DNA of 9,954 bases, from the NCBI GenBank assembly GCA_029260155.1, contig JAJDDU010000249.1, forward strand, positions 1 through 9,954, given 5' to 3'. The DNA is from Phycisphaerae bacterium. Its GTDB lineage: Bacteria > Planctomycetota > Phycisphaerae > UBA1845. Position 1 is the stretch's first letter. Each line of letters begins with the position of its first letter. Shown piece after piece: positions 7,543-9,954 of the stretch. A model generated the notes under the pieces. The model was not told the DNA's origin, made no database searches, and saw only the letters and a program-made list of their open reading frames with translations. Both the position numbers and the translations under genes were made by a program.

Positions 7543-7548
7543 ATTGTA
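7543..7548 (-). promoter_or_regulatory. Possible -10 box of the protease gene
   Basis: The minus strand carries TACAAT (5/6 to TATAAT), about 55 bp upstream of the protease ATG, so the leader would be about 50 nt. No good -35 hexamer lies 16-18 nt upstream; the region is TG-rich. Weak call. Confidence 0.25.
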
Positions 7549-7597
7549 GGCACCACCAACCCAGCAAAACACGCAACACCAAGCCAGATTTCCCGAT

Positions 7598-7627
7598 TTG
7601 ACAACCCGTCACCAACACACATAAAGT
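7598..7627 (+). promoter_or_regulatory. Candidate sigma70-type promoter of the polysaccharide unit
   Basis: A perfect -35 TTGACA (7598-7603) is followed after 18 nt by TAAAGT (7622-7627, 4/6 to TATAAT). Transcription would begin near 7634, leaving a leader of about 185 nt before the GTG at 7818. That long leader contains the repeated CCGATAA motif and the 7768-7789 hairpin. Sequence-only prediction. Confidence 0.4.
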
Positions 7628-7730
7628 ACCGCCGGAGGCGGATTTACGGCGGCGAGAGTTGACACAAGCCGGGGTTTGCTTGTCCGATAACGGCGATTGC
7701 GGCGCTAACCGAAGGCATCGGCCCCATGCG

Positions 7731-7741
7731 CCGATAATCGG
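7731..7741. promoter_or_regulatory. 11-bp palindrome with repeated CCGATAA core, possible operator
   Basis: CCGATAATCGG is an exact palindrome. A related CCGATAACGG begins at 7684, 47 bp upstream. The palindrome also contains GATAAT (5/6 to a -10 box), though without a matching -35. A regulator site in the leader or an alternative promoter are both possible. Confidence 0.25.
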
Positions 7742-7767
7742 TATGACTTCTTACAGGACCGCACCGA

Positions 7768-7789
7768 CCGCCCGGTGAGCATCGGGCGG
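7768..7789 (+). promoter_or_regulatory. Leader hairpin just upstream of the Wzz-like gene
   Basis: CCGCCCG (7768-7774) pairs with CGGGCGG (7783-7789) across an 8-nt loop, extendable by a G-U pair. It ends 28 nt before the GTG start and lies before the only purine-rich stretch (GGAAAGGA, 7794-7801). It could influence translation of the following gene; no known regulatory RNA class was recognised. Confidence 0.35.
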
Positions 7790-7817
7790 CGGCGGAAAGG
7801 ACCCACGGCGAGCAACG

Positions 7818-9323
7818 GTGTCACGCGCAACCGAATCAACCTTCGCAATCACAGACACGCAGCGCCGGGAGTTCGACCTCCGCGACGCCGTCGACATCTG
7901 GTACCGCCGGCGCTTCATGGTCCTCTCCATCATCATCCTCACGCTGGTCGGCACTGAGTTCGGCAACTGGGTCGTCTACCCCGTCCACGAATCGAAGGTC
8001 AAGATCCTCATCGAAGGCCCCGCCGGCCTAGAAGTCCCCTTCTCCCGTGACAACCTCGTCTTCAAGAAATCAGAGATCACCCAGACCCAAAGCGAAATGC
8101 TCATCGCCAAGCCAAACCTCGAAGAGGTCGTACGCAGCCTCCAACTCGACGAACGCCCCAAACACGGCGACGGTTTGCGCGATACCATCCACGCCCTCAA
8201 GGACCGCGTGATCGATTACGTCCGCGACACAAAACAGAGCGTTAAGAAGTTCGTCGTGGTCACCCTCGGCGGAGAATACAAACCCCCGCGCAAACCGACC
8301 GACTTCGACTTGGCCGTCGCCCACTTGCAAAGCTCAGCCAATCTATCCGTCGATCCGATGAGCAACACCGACATCATCATCGCCTCCGTCCGAGACCGCG
8401 ATCCCGAGTTCGCAGCCGGCATCGCCAACGCGCTGGCCGACGCCTTCTCCACCCGCGAGTTCAATGCCCGCGTGGCCAGCGCCCGCGGCGTTCGCGATTC
8501 GATCGGAAACCGCCTCTCAGTGGTCGAGCCGCAGTTGCGCGACGCACGCAACGCCATCGCGCTATTCAAGGCCGAGCACGGCATCGTCGACATCGACGGC
8601 CAAATCGACGCCGCCCTCGAAAAACTCGCCCTCCTAGAACTGACCTACTGGGACCTCTCCCAAAAGGAATCTGTTCGCGAGCTCTCAACGTGGGAAGCAA
8701 TGCGCCGTCAGGCGACCGCTCTGCAAGACATCTCAGTCCGCGAAAAAACCGCGATCATCACCAAGCTGTCCGAACTCGCCGAACTCGAATCCACCTATCA
8801 GCCCGACCACCCCAAGGTGCTCGCCGCCCGCGCCGCGGTCGACCAAGTACTCCGACGACTCGACCGCGACTCCAGCACCGTCCCCCCGGGAAAGCAACAA
8901 ACGTCCGCCCCCGGCACCGACACGGAGTCACTGCGCGAGGCCATCCTCGACGACATCAAGAACACCCGCCGCGACCTGTCGGAGCTCTCCGCCCTCGACA
9001 CCCGCTACCAAGCCCTCGTCTGGGACCAGGACCACACCGGCGAGGTCTACAAGTTCCTCATCCGAAAACGCGAGGACGCTTCCATTGCAGAGTACACCAC
9101 CCAGGCACAGGCGCGCATCGTCGAGCCCGCCACTGCCGATCTCAAACCCATCCGCCCCCGAAAATGGCTGAACCGAGGCCTCGCAGTGCTTATGTCGATC
9201 GCAGTAGCCGTCGGGCTCTGTGCGGTACTCGAATTCCTCGACCGCACCGTAAGAACACCAGAATCCGTGGCCCGATTGGTCGGGCTCAAAACGCTAGGAT
9301 CGATTCCCTACGTGTCACGCTGA
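7818..9323 (+). CDS. Polysaccharide co-polymerase / chain-length determinant (Wzz/GumC-like, PCP-2 type)
   Basis: 501 residues from GTG 7818. The start is the only usable one after the in-frame stop at 7776, but its Shine-Dalgarno is poor: the nearest AAAGGA is about 15 nt away. The layout is that of inner-membrane polysaccharide co-polymerases: a short cytoplasmic N-terminus, TM1 at about 33-53 (FMVLSIIILTLVG), a periplasmic Wzz region (VHESKVKILIEGP; QTQSEMLIAKPNLEEVVRSL), long coiled-coil helices (about 215-420) with TYQPDHPKVLAARAAVDQV, the proline-rich PIRPRKW before TM2 (about 453-472), and a cytoplasmic tail TPESVARLVGLKTLGSIP typical of PCP proteins that pair with a tyrosine kinase. 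It is expected to control chain length and export of capsule or exopolysaccharide. The kinase-like gene starts 24 bp downstream, so the two are probably one transcript. No kinase domain is fused at its C-terminus. Confidence 0.88.
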   Translation: MSRATESTFAITDTQRREFDLRDAVDIWYRRRFMVLSIIILTLVGTEFGNWVVYPVHESKVKILIEGPAGLEVPFSRDNLVFKKSEITQTQSEMLIAKPNLEEVVRSLQLDERPKHGDGLRDTIHALKDRVIDYVRDTKQSVKKFVVVTLGGEYKPPRKPTDFDLAVAHLQSSANLSVDPMSNTDIIIASVRDRDPEFAAGIANALADAFSTREFNARVASARGVRDSIGNRLSVVEPQLRDARNAIALFKAEHGIVDIDGQIDAALEKLALLELTYWDLSQKESVRELSTWEAMRRQATALQDISVREKTAIITKLSELAELESTYQPDHPKVLAARAAVDQVLRRLDRDSSTVPPGKQQTSAPGTDTESLREAILDDIKNTRRDLSELSALDTRYQALVWDQDHTGEVYKFLIRKREDASIAEYTTQAQARIVEPATADLKPIRPRKWLNRGLAVLMSIAVAVGLCAVLEFLDRTVRTPESVARLVGLKTLGSIPYVSR

Positions 9324-9335
9324 CCCACGAGAGGC

Positions 9336-9340
9336 AAGGA
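9336..9340 (+). promoter_or_regulatory. Ribosome binding site of the kinase-like gene
   Basis: AAGGA lies seven bases before ATG 9348 in the 24-bp space after the Wzz-like stop. This supports the ATG and translation as the second gene of an operon. Confidence 0.65.
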
Positions 9341-9347
9341 CAAAGCA

Positions 9348-9710
9348 ATGTTACGACGGCGAGGCAAGAACAAGGGGCTCATCCGCGACTTCTCAAGTCG
9401 CAACGGTCTCGCCCAAGCCCACCGCCAACTCTTCCAGCAGTTGTCCCAGCAACTGCCCGAAGCAACTGGACGCATCTGCGCTATCTCCAGCGCAAGCTCC
9501 GGCGAAGGACGATCCACCCTCGCCCTCAATCTCGCCCACACGGCCGCGCGCGAATCGAACAAACCCGTCCTTCTAATCGACGCCGACACCGAAGCCCCCT
9601 CCCTGCACAGCGCCTTCGACTTGTCCCCCGGCCCCGGGCTGTCAGACGTCGCGACCGGCAAGGCCGAAATCGACGGCGTCTATTCCCGCAACGGCTTTTC
9701 GGCTTCGTAG
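9348..9710 (+). CDS. Truncated CpsD/CapB-like tyrosine autokinase (BY-kinase), N-terminal half only
   Basis: 120 residues, ATG 9348 with AAGGA seven bases upstream, stop TAG 9708-9710. Residues 20-36 (GLAQAHRQLFQQLSQQL) resemble the helix before the P-loop that contacts the partner co-polymerase. ICAISSASSGEGRST (43-57) is the Walker A region, but the usual lysine of GEGKST is Arg55 (codon CGA). VLLIDADTEAP (74-84) is Walker A' with both aspartates, although the common DLRRP is changed to DTEAP. GLSDVATGKAEID (97-109) is the expected next block. Then the match stops: Walker B and the C-terminal tyrosine cluster are missing, and family members are about twice as long. The last ~10 codons come from DNA that is coding on the other strand for a TPR protein, so this gene is broken or misjoined. 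An intact form would phosphorylate itself and tune the co-polymerase in polysaccharide export. As read here it is unlikely to be an active kinase. Confidence 0.85.
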   Translation: MLRRRGKNKGLIRDFSSRNGLAQAHRQLFQQLSQQLPEATGRICAISSASSGEGRSTLALNLAHTAARESNKPVLLIDADTEAPSLHSAFDLSPGPGLSDVATGKAEIDGVYSRNGFSAS

Positions 9711-9954
9711 AGGCCGCGGCGCTTGACGCAACTGCCGTGGACTTCGGTTGGCGCCTGTGCGATGGCTTTGTCTTGCCACTCGCGGGCCTTGTCGAAGTCT
9801 CCCGACTCCGCATAGGCGGCCGCCATTGTGTCGAGGCAGTTCCACGACTTCCAGCTTGTGCGCCGGCAGGCGACTTCGGCCAGGCGGACGGCTTCGGCGC
9901 CGTCGCGCAATTCCTCCTCGGGACAACTCGCCAGCAAGCGCGCCAACCCGACAT
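9680..9954 (-). CDS. TPR-repeat protein, C-terminal end (5' part outside window)
   Basis: The frame is open from the right edge to stop TAG 9680-9682, giving about 90 residues. The TTG at 9944-9946 is internal, not a start. The sequence LARLLASCPEEELRDGAEAV, then WKSWNCLDTMAAAYAESGDFDKAREWQDKAIAQAP, is a tetratricopeptide helix pair with the YAESGDFDKA turn, preceded by the LLA-CP-RDG block. I associate this C-terminal form with large multi-copy TPR proteins of planctomycetes, often the tails of longer regulatory or kinase-linked proteins. TPRs mediate protein-protein contacts; no partner can be named. The ending YEAEKPLRE fits a natural C-terminus. Its last ten codons overlap the 3' end of the kinase-like gene on the opposite strand. 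Confidence 0.85.
   Translation of the reverse strand, partial: VGLARLLASCPEEELRDGAEAVRLAEVACRRTSWKSWNCLDTMAAAYAESGDFDKAREWQDKAIAQAPTEVHGSCVKRRGLYEAEKPLRE

Larger units (their letters stand above)
7488..7817. other. Divergent regulatory region between protease and polysaccharide genes
   Basis: 330 bp without a gene, separating the leftward protease from the rightward Wzz-like gene. It holds the protease ribosome binding site and a possible -10, a TTGACA-containing plus-strand promoter (7598-7627), a second TTGACA at 7659-7664 without a well-spaced -10, two CCGATAA copies (7684-7690 and 7731-7737) and a leader hairpin (7768-7789). No known riboswitch was recognised. Confidence 0.6.

Noticed and set aside
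6294..7601. 435-codon open frame on the plus strand opposite the protease
   Set aside because: It is antisense to a gene with a full catalytic set, is very rich in Arg/Pro/His, has no family motif or ribosome binding site, and arises from codon bias of the real gene.
7488..7622. N-terminal extension of the protease (MCVGDGLSNREIW...)
   Set aside because: Possible in frame, but the ATG at 7487 has a strong ribosome binding site and an immediate signal peptide, while the extension would bury that signal 45 residues inside the protein.
9526..9954. Other minus-strand frames over the kinase/TPR junction (142 and 94 codons)
   Set aside because: Arg/Ser-rich with no TPR pattern; the frame ending at 9680 alone gives the recognisable TPR sequence.
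1..9954. CRISPR array, tRNA, rRNA, transposase or toxin-antitoxin pair
   Set aside because: No regularly spaced repeats, no cloverleaf, no transposase or integrase motif and no paired small genes were seen on either strand.

Overview
The window looks like planctomycete (Planctomycetota) DNA, probably from a draft or metagenomic assembly. It is GC-rich. It carries a secreted subtilase with a C-terminal dockerin-like pair, a very long FG-GAP surface protein, and a TPR protein whose tail (LLASCP..., WNCLDTMAAAYAESGDFDKA) has the form I associate with planctomycete multi-copy TPR proteins. The assignment rests on family resemblance alone; there is no rRNA gene here.

Layout, left to right. (1) 1-357 (+): C-terminal part of aconitase AcnA, cut by the window edge. 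(2) 358-1077: a small DUF1353-like gene (531-950, -) of locally lower GC. It lies between two hairpin elements that begin with the same 12-bp sequence, CAATCAGAGCCC. (3) 1078-4971 (-): a ~1,300-residue exported protein with Ig/cadherin-like N-terminal sequence, about eight FG-GAP blades, a DNRLRE-like insert and a lone dockerin-like half-motif. (4) 4972-5558: a non-coding gap with a good minus-strand promoter and two hairpins. (5) 5559-7487 (-): an S8 serine protease with a complete catalytic set and a dockerin-like C-terminus. (6) 7488-7817: a divergent regulatory region. (7) 7818-9710 (+): a two-gene unit, a Wzz/GumC-type polysaccharide co-polymerase followed by the N-terminal half of a CpsD/CapB-like tyrosine kinase. 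(8) 9680-9954 (-): the C-terminal end of a TPR protein running into the kinase from the opposite strand.

The two large minus-strand genes encode exported Ca-binding-type proteins, but they are 587 bp apart and appear to be transcribed separately. The plus-strand pair looks like the start of an exopolysaccharide export and chain-length module. Its second gene stops after 120 codons, before Walker B and the tyrosine tail, exactly where the TPR gene ends. That points to a rearrangement or an assembly join. I found no CRISPR array, tRNA, rRNA, transposase or convincing new multi-gene system. The most useful leads are the broken kinase junction with its unusual Walker A arginine, the REP-like hairpins around the DUF1353 gene, and the composite FG-GAP protein.
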